The notes below the pieces were generated by a model. It searched no databases, was not told the DNA's origin, and saw only the letters and a list, made by a program, of their open reading frames with translations. 64,000 bases of DNA from contig NZ_FNEM01000003.1 of the NCBI RefSeq assembly GCF_900100175.1, positions 14,725-78,724 of the forward strand, in the 5' to 3' direction. Each line of letters starts with the position of its first letter. Positions within the stretch are counted from its first letter, which is position 1. Both the position numbers and the translations under genes were made by a program. Shown here in pieces: positions 33,546 through 42,157 of this stretch. Source of the stretch: Ferrimonas sediminum. Lineage in GTDB: Bacteria; Pseudomonadota; Gammaproteobacteria; Enterobacterales; Shewanellaceae.

Positions 33546-34589
33546 ATGAACCAAACACTGTCCTTGTCCCAACTGGGATGGCGACCCTATTTTCAACAAC
33601 AACTGACCCTCGAAGAGCTGGAATGGCTGACACCGGTGCGCATCAGCAGCCACCACCGCAGTCAGGTTCAGGCACTGAGTGAACTCGGCGAACTGACGTT
33701 GCCGCTATCGGCTCAGGGCGATGCCCTCGCCGTCGGCGACTGGGTACTGGTGGACCCTCAGCATCGAATACGGCGACGGCTGAGCCGGCAATCCCTGTTT
33801 CAGCGCCGGGCGCCGGGCAGCAAACTCGAGACCCAACTGATCGCCGCCAACATCGACACCCTGTTTGTGGTGTGCTCGCTCAATCACGATTTCAACCTGA
33901 ATCGCATTGAGCGTTTTCTGGCCCTGGCTCATGAGGCCAGTGTCCAGCCGGTGGTGGTGCTCACCAAGGCGGATCTCTGCTCGGAGGTCGCGGCACGGTT
34001 GGCCCAGGTACGGCAACTGGATCCGATGCTGATGGTCGAGGCGATTAATGCGCTGGAACCCGAGCAATTGGTGCGATTGAGCAGTTGGTGTGGCCAAGGT
34101 CAAAGTGTGGCCCTGCTGGGCTCTTCCGGTGTTGGCAAATCCACCGTCATTAACGGCCTGTTGCAACAGCCAGAGCAGCAGACCGGGGCGATACGGGAAC
34201 AGGACAGCAAGGGGCGGCACACCACCACCCATCGCTCCCTGCACCTGATGAGCCAGGGTGGCCTGCTGATGGACACCCCGGGCATGCGAGAGCTTCAGCT
34301 CAGCGATTGCGAGCAAGGGGTGAATGACGTCTTTGCCGATCTGCAGTCTCTGGCCCGCGACTGCCGCTTCAGCGACTGCCAGCATCAACAGGAACCCGGG
34401 TGCGCGGTTCAGGCCGCCATCGCCAGCGGGGCTCTGCCGCTGCGGCGACTGAAAAGCTATCAGAAACTGATGCGCGAACAGGCTCTGAATGGCGCGACAT
34501 TGGCGCAGAAGCGTGCCAAAGACAAAGCGTTAGGAAAGTACTACCAGCGCATTCAGTCGGCGAGCCGACAGCAAAAGAAAGGCTATTGA
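33546..34589 (+). CDS. rsgA: Small ribosomal subunit biogenesis GTPase RsgA
   Basis: A 347-residue circularly permuted GTPase that helps 30S subunit maturation. An N-terminal OB-fold is followed by permuted G motifs: TKAD near 138, the P-loop GSSGVGKST near 192-200 and DTPGMRE near 243. The C-terminal zinc knuckle has the Cys/His pattern C-x-FSDC-x-H-x5-C. Length is normal. The ribosome-binding site is weak and preceded by a palindrome and a possible attenuator, which suggests regulated expression. Confidence 0.96.
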   Translation: MNQTLSLSQLGWRPYFQQQLTLEELEWLTPVRISSHHRSQVQALSELGELTLPLSAQGDALAVGDWVLVDPQHRIRRRLSRQSLFQRRAPGSKLETQLIAANIDTLFVVCSLNHDFNLNRIERFLALAHEASVQPVVVLTKADLCSEVAARLAQVRQLDPMLMVEAINALEPEQLVRLSSWCGQGQSVALLGSSGVGKSTVINGLLQQPEQQTGAIREQDSKGRHTTTHRSLHLMSQGGLLMDTPGMRELQLSDCEQGVNDVFADLQSLARDCRFSDCQHQQEPGCAVQAAIASGALPLRRLKSYQKLMREQALNGATLAQKRAKDKALGKYYQRIQSASRQQKKGY

Positions 34590-34623
34590 GTCAAGGGGCC
34601 GCCGCGGTGGCCCCCTTCAGCAA

Positions 34624-34649
34624 AGAGCCGCCCTGTGGGCGGCTCTGTT
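34624..34649. terminator. Terminator between rsgA and a convergent gene
   Basis: A perfect 10-bp stem (AGAGCCGCCC at 34624-34633 with GGGCGGCTCT at 34637-34646) with a TGT loop and a short T-rich tail on the plus strand. It can serve both convergent transcripts. Confidence 0.8.
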
Positions 34650-34654
34650 TGTCA

Positions 34655-35398
34655 TCAATAGTAGTTGAGGTACTTCTTGGCGTATTTACGCAATTTCTTG
34701 TTCGGCGCCTTGGCAGCCACCTCTTCAACCACTGGTCGATACAGGGTCTCAGCCGAACCGGCCAGGGCCTTGGTCATCCAGGCGTAAGTATCGATGGTCA
34801 ACTTACCGTCGTCCATCTCCGGTACCCGGCGCTGCAACTGCTGCGCCAGAGTCTGAAGCAGATAATCCGGATAGAGGTGTTCAAAATGCACCCGCTTGGC
34901 GGCGATACGCTGCAACTCCAACTCATCACTCTTCATCATGTTTGCCAGCCGGTTCACCTTCAAAGGCTGCGCTGGCTCAAAGCCAGTAGCATCATTGATG
35001 ATGGGGTTCCACTTCTGGTGCTGAGTCAGCAGGCTCAGCCCCTGCTTGGCGTATTTACGCAGCTTCTTCGAATACGGCTTCTGACTGTACTTCTCCAGCA
35101 GCGGGCGGTATTTTTCGTTACCGGAGAACCCCAACGCCTTGAGCAACCAGGCTCCATGTTCTTGATTGGCCTTTGAGTTTGACTCCGACGTCACCCGCTC
35201 CAACTGCTCCGCCACGGCATCGAACAGCACTTCATCACTGAGTCCGGCCCACTCCAGGCTGCCCGCCGCCTGAATCTGCTGCTGACGATTACCGGAATCA
35301 AACTGCGCCTGATAGTAGGCCAGGTCATACTCCTCTGCCGCCAACAACGGGCTCACCAGCAGTACCATCAACCCCAGCCATTTACTCAATCTGTTCAT
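34655..35398 (-). CDS. Secreted helical-repeat protein, function unknown
   Basis: About 247 residues with a signal peptide (MNRLSKWLGLMVLLVSPLLA). The mature protein is helical and built from two similar halves, each ending in KKLRKYAK (near 129 and 239), which suggests HEAT-like repeats or an internal duplication. I do not recognise a named family. The ATG at 35398 has GGAGA upstream; longer starts to 35509 obscure the signal. It is divergent from the PagL-like gene and has no partner that hints at function. Confidence 0.65.
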   Translation of the reverse strand: MNRLSKWLGLMVLLVSPLLAAEEYDLAYYQAQFDSGNRQQQIQAAGSLEWAGLSDEVLFDAVAEQLERVTSESNSKANQEHGAWLLKALGFSGNEKYRPLLEKYSQKPYSKKLRKYAKQGLSLLTQHQKWNPIINDATGFEPAQPLKVNRLANMMKSDELELQRIAAKRVHFEHLYPDYLLQTLAQQLQRRVPEMDDGKLTIDTYAWMTKALAGSAETLYRPVVEEVAAKAPNKKLRKYAKKYLNYY

Positions 35399-35560
35399 GT
35401 TTGTCTCCGATTTCATTGCATCTACTGCGCACAGGGTAAACCAAAGTCCCCCCGAGTTGCATGGGAATACCGAAACATACTGTTCCAAATCAATAATTTC
35501 GACAGCCATATCGGCTTAATGTACGATGTTCACTACACTCACAGCCGACACCAGTTAAAG

Positions 35561-36106
35561 ATGGCCCGTTCACGTAAGTTGACTCTCCTGCTGCTGTTCT
35601 TCTGGGCCCCGCTGGCGGCCGCTGCCGTGCCCTCGCTGTGGCTCGGTGGTGGTTATGGCCCCCAACCCGGGGACCACCAACAGAGTAACAGCGCTGTCAG
35701 CCTCGACTGGGTGCCCTACCACTACGCACGCTCGAACCGCCAATGGCTCTCAATCGGCGCATCCGCCGCAAGGCTGCGCGCCCATGGCCAGCAGGGCAAT
35801 GAGGCCTTGTGGGCACTGTCGCTGTTTCCGCAACTGACTCTGAACGGCCCCCATTGGGGCAACCAGCAGACGTTTTTCCAGGTTCGGGCCCTGGGGCCCA
35901 CCTACCTGTCAGAGACCTCGCTGGGCAGTCGCCATCAGGCCAGCCACTTTGCCTTGCAGGCCCAGATTCTCGCCGGTATCCATTTCGGCCAGCGGCAGCA
36001 ACACGCCGTCGCCATCGCCTACCGGCACTATTCCAACGCAAACCTTAACCAACCCAATGACGGGCTGGATGTCTCGTTCATGCTGACGGTTGGCCTTACT
36101 CTTTAA
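35561..36106 (+). CDS. PagL-like lipid A 3-O-deacylase family protein
   Basis: About 181 residues with a signal peptide and an outer-membrane beta-barrel pattern. The C-terminal block RHYSNANLNQPNDGLD resembles the active site of PagL, where a His-x-Ser pair acts with a downstream Glu. Here the acidic position 12 residues after the serine is Asp instead of Glu. PagL removes the 3-O acyl chain of lipid A at the outer membrane. The match is good around the motif but weaker elsewhere, so activity is inferred. A longer start at 35519 is possible. It is followed closely by a small periplasmic protein gene. Confidence 0.68.
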   Translation: MARSRKLTLLLLFFWAPLAAAAVPSLWLGGGYGPQPGDHQQSNSAVSLDWVPYHYARSNRQWLSIGASAARLRAHGQQGNEALWALSLFPQLTLNGPHWGNQQTFFQVRALGPTYLSETSLGSRHQASHFALQAQILAGIHFGQRQQHAVAIAYRHYSNANLNQPNDGLDVSFMLTVGLTL

Positions 36107-36121
36107 TCAAAGGATCCTAGA

Positions 36122-36562
36122 ATGAAGAAACTGCTCTGCACCGCTGCCCTGCTGGCCTCCGCCGTCCTGGTGGCACCGGCCACCATGGCCCGCGATGACC
36201 TGGTTCAATTTGATATTCAGACCGCCATGGAACATGGCAAGGAAAAGCAGGTACTCAATGACAGCATCAAGATGGTGTTTGGCGAGGAGCACCAGTTGAC
36301 CCCGGTGCAGGAGTTTGGCCAGTTCACCTCCAACAAGAAGACCAACGCCTTTGCCAAGTCGGATCAGGCCGCCTGTAACTGGGCGTTCCTGTCGGCGGTG
36401 AAATCTCTGCAGGAGCGGGCCGTCAAAAGCGGCGGTAATGCGGTGATCAACATCCGCTCCTACTACAAGAAAAATGACTTCCGCTCCGCCACCGAGTTTC
36501 AGTGCGGCGCCGGCACCATCATGGCCGGAGTCACCCTGGTGGGTGACGTGGTCAAACTGTAA
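36122..36562 (+). CDS. Periplasmic protein often mislabelled excinuclease subunit
   Basis: A 146-residue exported protein with a signal peptide ending near ATMA. The segment CNWAFLSAVKSLQERAVKSG followed by NAVINI, and a second cysteine in EFQCGAG, recall the RcsF/YbjQ-like fold, in which a disulfide links similar positions. Close relatives in Shewanella-type genomes are usually labelled excinuclease ATPase subunit, which the sequence does not support. The function is unknown. It lies 15 bases after the PagL-like gene and is probably co-transcribed with it, which suggests an envelope role. Confidence 0.7.
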   Translation: MKKLLCTAALLASAVLVAPATMARDDLVQFDIQTAMEHGKEKQVLNDSIKMVFGEEHQLTPVQEFGQFTSNKKTNAFAKSDQAACNWAFLSAVKSLQERAVKSGGNAVINIRSYYKKNDFRSATEFQCGAGTIMAGVTLVGDVVKL

Positions 36563-36570
36563 TCCCTCAA

Positions 36571-36592
36571 GCGGGTGTCTGCCGGCACCCGC
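36571..36592. terminator. Hairpin between convergent genes
   Basis: GCGGGTG (36571-36577) pairs with CACCCGC (36586-36592). There is no T-run, so termination is uncertain. It lies between the stop of the periplasmic protein gene and that of the radical SAM gene. Confidence 0.4.
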
Positions 36593-36596
36593 CGCC

Positions 36597-37946
36597 CTAC
36601 AAGATGTACTCCCACAGTGGCCCACGTTTTCCGGCGGCACGCAACATCGAAATGCTGTCGCTCTGATCTTCATCCGGCAACACCCAGCGTTGTTTCACCC
36701 CTTGCAGTTGCTGCTGCAACCCGGCTTCATCAAACTCCGGACTCAGGTAGTAACGCGGATGCAGCAGGTCATCTTCAGACGAAAGCTCTCCCGCCGCCAC
36801 CATCTGCTGCTGCAACAGGGTATCCGGGTAGACCCGCATGCCATAGAAAGGAAACAGCACCGTCGATGGCAGTCGTTCGGCGTTGGCAATGGTCTCACTC
36901 AAGGTCTGCCGGGTCTCGCCCCAGCCCCCCAGTATCAAGAAGTGGGCCTGATGAATGCCCAGATCCGCGGCCACTTCGGCGGTGCGCAGCACCTGCTTAA
37001 AACGAAATGGCTTGCCATAACTGGCCAGAGTCTGATCCGACATCGCCTCCGTGCCAAACTCCAGGTGGGTCAGCCCCGCCTGCTGATACAGAGCCAGTTG
37101 TTGTCGGCTCAGGCGGTGGGGAGCGAAGTACGCCCCCCAGCGGGTCGGCAGTCCCTCTTTGATGAGTGCCCGGGCCAGGGCCTCGTTAAACTCCGGCTCG
37201 AGATTAAACACCGAGTCGGTAAAGAACACATAATCGATGCCATGCTGATCCCAGGCCTGGCGCAGTGTCGATACGATCTGCTCCACCTTCAGGGTACGCA
37301 CCCGGCGACCGTCGATGATGGGATAGCTGCAATAGACACAGCGGTGAGGACAGCCCCGCTTGGTCTGAATGTTCAGCATGCCGCTGTAACGCCAATAATG
37401 CGCCACCAGATCCGGCTCAAACTCCAGAGTGGGGTTATCGATATGGTGGTGGCGCGGCGTTAGCCGGCAACCTTGCTCCTCGGGAGTCACCAGTCCCTCA
37501 ATGAGAGTGACATCGCTACCCTGCTGCAGTCCGTGCAACAGTTGCAACAGCGTCTGCTCCCCCTCTCCGACGATGCCATAATCCGCCTCGAGGGCCTTGA
37601 GAATCCGCTCGGGAAACAGCGAATAGCCCGCCCCGCCCAGAATCACCGGCGCCGGTGTTCCTCGACGAATCGCGGCGACCACCTGAGCGTAGCCGTCGAT
37701 GAAGCTGCGCTGCTGGGTCAGATCCACATCATCGACATTACGCAGCGACACCGCCACATAGTCGGGGGCCAGCTCCGCCACCCGCTGCTGAAGCTGGGCT
37801 TCGTTGAGCTGATTCATGTCCAGCAGGGTAACGGTCAACTCCGGCCACTCCCGATTGAGATAGCTTTTCAGGTAACTCAATCCCAGGGGGTAGACCGGAT
37901 ATGGGTTGGTAAATCGATTGGCGGAGACCAAAAGCAGATGGGGCAC
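36597..37946 (-). CDS. B12-binding-type radical SAM protein at the end of the aryl polyene cluster
   Basis: A 449-residue enzyme. An N-terminal Rossmann/B12-binding-like domain (about 1-140, with VYPLGLSYL and GGAGYSLFPE) precedes a radical SAM domain. The cluster-binding cysteines are C199-x3-C203-x2-C206 (RGCPHRCVYCSYP). No DxHxxG motif is evident in the first domain, so base-off cobalamin binding is uncertain. Similar proteins occur in bacterial lipid gene clusters. The start is a GTG with AGGGA 7 bases upstream. It is last in the cluster, 56 bases after apeR, behind a leaky-looking terminator. Possible roles are C-methylation or another radical modification of the polyene. Confidence 0.78.
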   Translation of the reverse strand: MPHLLLVSANRFTNPYPVYPLGLSYLKSYLNREWPELTVTLLDMNQLNEAQLQQRVAELAPDYVAVSLRNVDDVDLTQQRSFIDGYAQVVAAIRRGTPAPVILGGAGYSLFPERILKALEADYGIVGEGEQTLLQLLHGLQQGSDVTLIEGLVTPEEQGCRLTPRHHHIDNPTLEFEPDLVAHYWRYSGMLNIQTKRGCPHRCVYCSYPIIDGRRVRTLKVEQIVSTLRQAWDQHGIDYVFFTDSVFNLEPEFNEALARALIKEGLPTRWGAYFAPHRLSRQQLALYQQAGLTHLEFGTEAMSDQTLASYGKPFRFKQVLRTAEVAADLGIHQAHFLILGGWGETRQTLSETIANAERLPSTVLFPFYGMRVYPDTLLQQQMVAAGELSSEDDLLHPRYYLSPEFDEAGLQQQLQGVKQRWVLPDEDQSDSISMLRAAGKRGPLWEYIL

Positions 37947-37966
37947 AACAAAATCCCTAGATGATA

Positions 37967-37991
37967 GGCAAAACCGGGGGCGTTGCCCCCG
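37967..37991 (-). terminator. Internal terminator-like hairpin after apeR
   Basis: A perfect 7-bp stem (CGGGGGC at 37975-37981 with GCCCCCG at 37985-37991) and a 3-base loop are followed on the minus strand by GTTTTG. Only four Ts follow, so partial readthrough into the radical SAM gene is likely. Confidence 0.6.
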
Positions 37992-38002
37992 CAAGAGGTC
38001 GG

Positions 38003-39223
38003 TCAGGGGCGTTTGAATATCAGTGACGTATTGATACCACCGAAGGCAAAGTTATTGGACATCACCGCCTGGCACTGAATCTCGCGCCCACTGCCGGTAA
38101 TGTAATCCAGATCGCCACATTCGGGGTCCAGCTTCTCCAGGTTAATGGTGGGGGCAAACCAGCCGTCTCGCATCATCTCGATGCTCCACCAGGCCTCCAG
38201 TGCACCACAGGCACCCAGGGTGTGACCGACGTAGCTTTTCAGTGAACTGATGGCGGCCCGCCCCATCACTGCGGCGGTGGCCTGAGTCTCGGCCACATCG
38301 CCCCGATCGGTAGCAGTACCGTGGGCACACACATACCCGATGTCGCCGGCGCTCATGCCAGCGTCATCCAAAGCCTGCTGCATGGCGATGGCCATGGTGT
38401 CTCTATTTGGCTGGGTAACGTGCATGCCATCGGAGTTGGTACCAAATCCCACCACTTCAGCGTAGATGGTGGCTCCCCGAGCCAGCGCATGCTCCCGCTC
38501 CTCGAGAATCAGAGTGCCGGCACCCTCGCCAATCACCAGGCCATCCCGATCGCGATCAAAGGGACGGGGGGTACGCTCCGGGGTGTCATTGCGGGTGCTG
38601 GTGGCAAACAGGGTATCAAACACCGCCGCTTCAGAGACGCACAACTCTTCGGCGCCTCCGGCCACCATCAGCATCTGGCGGCCAGAACGGATCGCCTCAA
38701 AGGCATAACCAATGGCCTGGCTGCCAGAGGTGCAGGCACTGGAGGTGGTATGAACCCGACCCTTGATGCCGAAGAACACCCCCACATTCACCGCCGTGGT
38801 GTGTGCCATCATCTGGATGTAACTGGTGGCCGTCACCCCGTTCATCTCGCCGGTTTCCAGCATCCGCCCAAAAGGGATAATGGGATCGGTAGAGCCAGTA
38901 GAGGAGCCGTACGCCACCCCCATGGCCCCGCTTTGCACCACAGGGTCATTCGCCAGCCCGGCATCTTCCAGCGCCAGTTCGGTGGCTCGGGTAGCCATCA
39001 GTGACACCCGCCCCATGGAGCGTACTGCCTTACGTTTGTAATGCGCCGGTTTTTCGAAATCCGTTACCGGAGCCGCCAGACGGGTGTTCATCTGTGCCAC
39101 CCGATCCCAGTCGCTTTGGTACACAATGGCATTGTGACCGGCACGCAAACGGGCCTGGATGCTGGCCCAGTCCTGCCCCAAGGGCGAAATGCCGGCCATG
39201 CCGGTGATCACAACCCGCTTCAC
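38003..39223 (-). CDS. apeR: Aryl polyene beta-ketoacyl-ACP synthase
   Basis: A 406-residue FabF-type ketosynthase with a complete active site: nucleophile C164 in SSACTSGSQ, H301 in HGTATDRGD, K329 and H334 in YVGHTLGAC. In aryl polyene systems two ketosynthases and a chain-length factor extend an aryl starter by repeated malonyl condensations. Its place next to the ketoreductase matches ApeR. The start overlaps the apeQ stop by four bases. Confidence 0.85.
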   Translation of the reverse strand: MKRVVITGMAGISPLGQDWASIQARLRAGHNAIVYQSDWDRVAQMNTRLAAPVTDFEKPAHYKRKAVRSMGRVSLMATRATELALEDAGLANDPVVQSGAMGVAYGSSTGSTDPIIPFGRMLETGEMNGVTATSYIQMMAHTTAVNVGVFFGIKGRVHTTSSACTSGSQAIGYAFEAIRSGRQMLMVAGGAEELCVSEAAVFDTLFATSTRNDTPERTPRPFDRDRDGLVIGEGAGTLILEEREHALARGATIYAEVVGFGTNSDGMHVTQPNRDTMAIAMQQALDDAGMSAGDIGYVCAHGTATDRGDVAETQATAAVMGRAAISSLKSYVGHTLGACGALEAWWSIEMMRDGWFAPTINLEKLDPECGDLDYITGSGREIQCQAVMSNNFAFGGINTSLIFKRP

Positions 39224-39945
39224 AACATGCCTCCGTTTACCGACAGCACCTGACGGGTAATGTAGCTGGCATCATCGCTCATCAGGAAACCAACGGCCGC
39301 CGCCACCTCTTCGGGTTGACCGAAGCGACGCACCGGCACCATCTCTTTCAACTTTGCCTGGGGCAACTCGTCGGTCATGTCGGTCTCGATCAGGCCGGGA
39401 GCCACGCAGTTAACGGTGATTTTGCGCTTCGCCAACTCCAGGGCCAAGGCTTTGGTGGCACCGATGATGCCCGCTTTGGCGGCACTGTAGTTGACCTGAC
39501 CTCGATTGCCCGCCACGCCAGACAGGGAAGACAGAGTCACGATGCGGCCGCCTTTGCGCGCTTGCACCATCGGCATCACACAGGGATGAACCACATGATA
39601 AAACCCATCAAGATTGGTGCGCAGCACCTTGTCCCAACTGGCTTCGGTCATCGCCGGAAAGGCGTTGTCATCACTGATGCCGGCGTTACACACCACGCCA
39701 TAATAAGCACCATGGCGTTCAATATCGGCCTCGAGTACGCTTCGGCAGGCTTCCCCATCGGCCAGATCAAATTGCACCAAACGGCACTGGCTTCCGCGCT
39801 GGCGACAGGCCTCTGCCACGGACTCGGCCGCCGCCTGATTGCTGTGATAATGAAGCACCAGCTCCACACCATCATTGGCCAGGCGCTCGGCAATGGCGCG
39901 GCCGATCCCCCGGCTGGCACCGGTAATGAGTATGCGTCGTGTCAT
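39220..39945 (-). CDS. apeQ: Aryl polyene 3-ketoacyl-ACP reductase
   Basis: A 241-residue short-chain dehydrogenase of the FabG type. The nucleotide-binding GASRGIGRA is at the N-terminus, the catalytic Ser is in LSSLSG and the Tyr/Lys pair is in YSAAKAG. It reduces the 3-keto group formed by the ketosynthases, after which a dehydratase leaves the double bond. Because no enoyl reductase is encoded, the chain stays conjugated. It overlaps apeR by four bases and abuts apeP. Confidence 0.87.
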   Translation of the reverse strand: MTRRILITGASRGIGRAIAERLANDGVELVLHYHSNQAAAESVAEACRQRGSQCRLVQFDLADGEACRSVLEADIERHGAYYGVVCNAGISDDNAFPAMTEASWDKVLRTNLDGFYHVVHPCVMPMVQARKGGRIVTLSSLSGVAGNRGQVNYSAAKAGIIGATKALALELAKRKITVNCVAPGLIETDMTDELPQAKLKEMVPVRRFGQPEEVAAAVGFLMSDDASYITRQVLSVNGGML

Positions 39946-40394
39946 CAGGGTGTTCCTAAAAATTCGTTGACGTTATTGGGTTGAAAGACATTGATTTTCG
40001 CACTGGCTATGGCGATCTCATCCTGATGGATGTCGCACTGAAACGACGCCATTCCGTCCGAGTCCTGATACAGCCTTTCTACCGTAATTCGATAGGGTTT
40101 TCCCAACTCAAAAGCGGGATTGTGAACCGTGTAACGACGGGTGCCCAGCAGAAAACCGATGCGCACCGGCCGGCCCTGCTGGTGGGCCTCAATGCCGGCC
40201 AGGGCCGCCACCGTCTGGGCCATGTACTCCATGCCCACCCATTCGGGCACCCGCTGCAGTTTGGCATCATAAAACGGCGACGTCTCGCTCAGCTGCAACT
40301 GGCAACACAGTCGGTTGTCCTGATGGGACACCAGTTCATCGATTAAGATCATCGGCTCATCATGCGGCAAATATGCCGCCAGAGGGTGACTCAT
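39945..40394 (-). CDS. apeP: Aryl polyene hotdog-fold dehydratase
   Basis: A 149-residue hotdog-fold protein resembling FabA/FabZ-like 3-hydroxyacyl-ACP dehydratases. It has a central EWVGMEYMAQTVAALAG helix and the usual N-terminal LPHDEPM segment. It is the second dehydratase of the cluster, along with ApeI. The ATG at 40394 has GAGAGG upstream; an in-frame TTG lies directly before it. It sits between apeO and apeQ with no spare bases. Confidence 0.83.
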   Translation of the reverse strand: MSHPLAAYLPHDEPMILIDELVSHQDNRLCCQLQLSETSPFYDAKLQRVPEWVGMEYMAQTVAALAGIEAHQQGRPVRIGFLLGTRRYTVHNPAFELGKPYRITVERLYQDSDGMASFQCDIHQDEIAIASAKINVFQPNNVNEFLGTP

Positions 40395-40397
40395 CAA

Positions 40398-41585
40398 TTA
40401 CCTCTCACAAGAAAAAATCAAAGCGATGTTACTGCCGCCAAACGCAAAAGAGTTACTCAGCAGATAGGCACCGACACGAGGAAGGCGATGAGATTCCTGT
40501 GCCAGCAACACCGGGGACAGGCTAGTATCACGCTCTCCGTTCAGTCGTTGCGGTGGCAGCTTGAACTCAGAATTATCGTCACTGAGCAGCGCCCAGCACA
40601 TGGCCGCCTCCAGTGCCCCGGCAGCCCCCAGGGTATGACCGGTCATCCCCTTAGTGCTACTGACCGGGACCCGGTCGCCGAAAATTCGGTACACCGCATC
40701 ACACTCCATGGCATCATTCAGCGGCGTCCCGGTGCCATGAAGGTTGATGTAGCTGATGGCTTCAGGGGCGATCTGGGCCATGGCCAGCGCCCCGCGCATC
40801 GCCGCTTCAGCGCCGCGCCCCTGAGGGTGAGGCGCCGATACATGATGGGCATCGCTGCTCTCGCCGGCGCCACACAGGCGTACGCCACCGGCTTCACGGG
40901 TCATCACAAACAATACCGATGCCTCACCGATGTTGATGCCATCACGACCCTGGGTTAGGGGGGCCCCCTGCCCCTTTGAGTAAGACTCAAGGGCATCGAA
41001 ACCATTGACAGTCAGCCGGCACAGGCTGTCACTGCCACCACAGATAACCGCATCCACCTTACCCTGCTGCAGCAATCTGGCGGCGGCGGCCATCGCCTTG
41101 GCCGCCGACGAGCAGGCTGTCGAGATGGTGTAAGCGATACCAGGCAATTCAAACCGCTCGGCGACAAACAGGGCACAGGTACCCATCTCCTGTTTGCGAT
41201 AGTGGTAGCTGCGCGCCTCGGGAGGCCGGCCGTCATCGGCCCACAGCGCCTGTTCATAGGCTTCTATCCCTGAGGTTGAGGTGCCCAGAATCACCGCCAG
41301 ACGGTCACGGCCATAACGGTTGATCGCATCCTGAACCTGGCTGTCAATCTGTTCACAGCAGTAGGCCAGCATGCGGTTGTTACGACAATCCCAGTGGGCC
41401 AATGACTCTGATAACGGCTGACTCAACTCCCTGGCCTGCCCCACCACGGTAGCCCGTTCGAGGTGAAACGCCTCGCTGCTCCTCATGGCACCAGGCTCTG
41501 CGGCCATGATCCCCTGCAGTAACTGCTCCGGCGTTGTCCCCAAGGGGCTGAACACCCCCGGCTTCCCCAGCTTTACGCCTTTCAT
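40398..41585 (-). CDS. apeO: Aryl polyene beta-ketoacyl-ACP synthase
   Basis: A 395-residue ketosynthase with all catalytic residues: C158 in STACSSAAK, H283 in HGTGTPLND, K312 and H317 in STKGMTGHTLG. It is more divergent from FabF at the N-terminus than ApeR. In characterised aryl polyene systems ApeO works with the chain-length factor ApeC. It overlaps the lipoprotein gene apeN by four bases and is followed at once by apeP. Confidence 0.84.
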   Translation of the reverse strand: MKGVKLGKPGVFSPLGTTPEQLLQGIMAAEPGAMRSSEAFHLERATVVGQARELSQPLSESLAHWDCRNNRMLAYCCEQIDSQVQDAINRYGRDRLAVILGTSTSGIEAYEQALWADDGRPPEARSYHYRKQEMGTCALFVAERFELPGIAYTISTACSSAAKAMAAAARLLQQGKVDAVICGGSDSLCRLTVNGFDALESYSKGQGAPLTQGRDGINIGEASVLFVMTREAGGVRLCGAGESSDAHHVSAPHPQGRGAEAAMRGALAMAQIAPEAISYINLHGTGTPLNDAMECDAVYRIFGDRVPVSSTKGMTGHTLGAAGALEAAMCWALLSDDNSEFKLPPQRLNGERDTSLSPVLLAQESHRLPRVGAYLLSNSFAFGGSNIALIFSCER

Positions 41586-42157
41586 AATGACTCCTGGATC
41601 AGGGTGCTAAGGGTCATGCTAACCCCGTACAGATGGTGTTCAAATCGGCGCTGATCCGCCGGCCCGGTGATGGTCACAAGCGGCACGCCTTCGCTGCTCA
41701 GTTGGCGGCAATGCAGGCCGTCGCACTGCGACGTCAATTGAGCCGGTCCATTCAGGCGCGATGCCAATTCGGCCAGTGGCCGCTCCGACAGCTGCACCAT
41801 CGCCAGCAACCAGGCGGGGTCTAACCCTCCGGGCAGCCCGTGAACCTCGGACTCAAGCTGGTTGTCACTCCACTGAATCACCAGACTGATCTGCCCCAGA
41901 CCACCGGTGGCAGCCAGCACTCGCCGGCCAGGCAGACGCTCATCCACGCCCTGCAACGCCAATGCCGGCAGCGCCGGATCGTCAAACGCCAACTGCACTC
42001 GCTGCACAACGCGCGTCGGTGCGATGTCGGTTGCCGCCGGCAACAAGCAGTAAGACACCGACGGACTCAAGCGGGCACACTCGCCGCCCGGTAATCGCAT
42101 CGCACACCCGGATAACGCCAACAGCAACACCAGACTCAACCACCGCATCACTGGCAT
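41582..42157 (-). CDS. apeN: DUF3261 lipoprotein of the aryl polyene cluster
   Basis: A 191-residue lipoprotein with lipobox LSGC (Cys18) and the DUF3261 fold expected from its position. Proteins of this kind accompany the LolA-like ApeL and the MMPL exporter ApeM, and they are thought to help move the polyene lipid to the outer membrane. Two ATGs (42157 and 42148) are possible. It overlaps the flavoprotein gene by about ten bases, so all these genes are translated in a chain. Confidence 0.75.
   Translation of the reverse strand: MPVMRWLSLVLLLALSGCAMRLPGGECARLSPSVSYCLLPAATDIAPTRVVQRVQLAFDDPALPALALQGVDERLPGRRVLAATGGLGQISLVIQWSDNQLESEVHGLPGGLDPAWLLAMVQLSERPLAELASRLNGPAQLTSQCDGLHCRQLSSEGVPLVTITGPADQRRFEHHLYGVSMTLSTLIQESL

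Noticed and set aside
36122-36562. Excinuclease subunit annotation for the small periplasmic protein
   Set aside because: The protein has a signal peptide, is 146 residues long and has no ATPase or zinc-finger motif.
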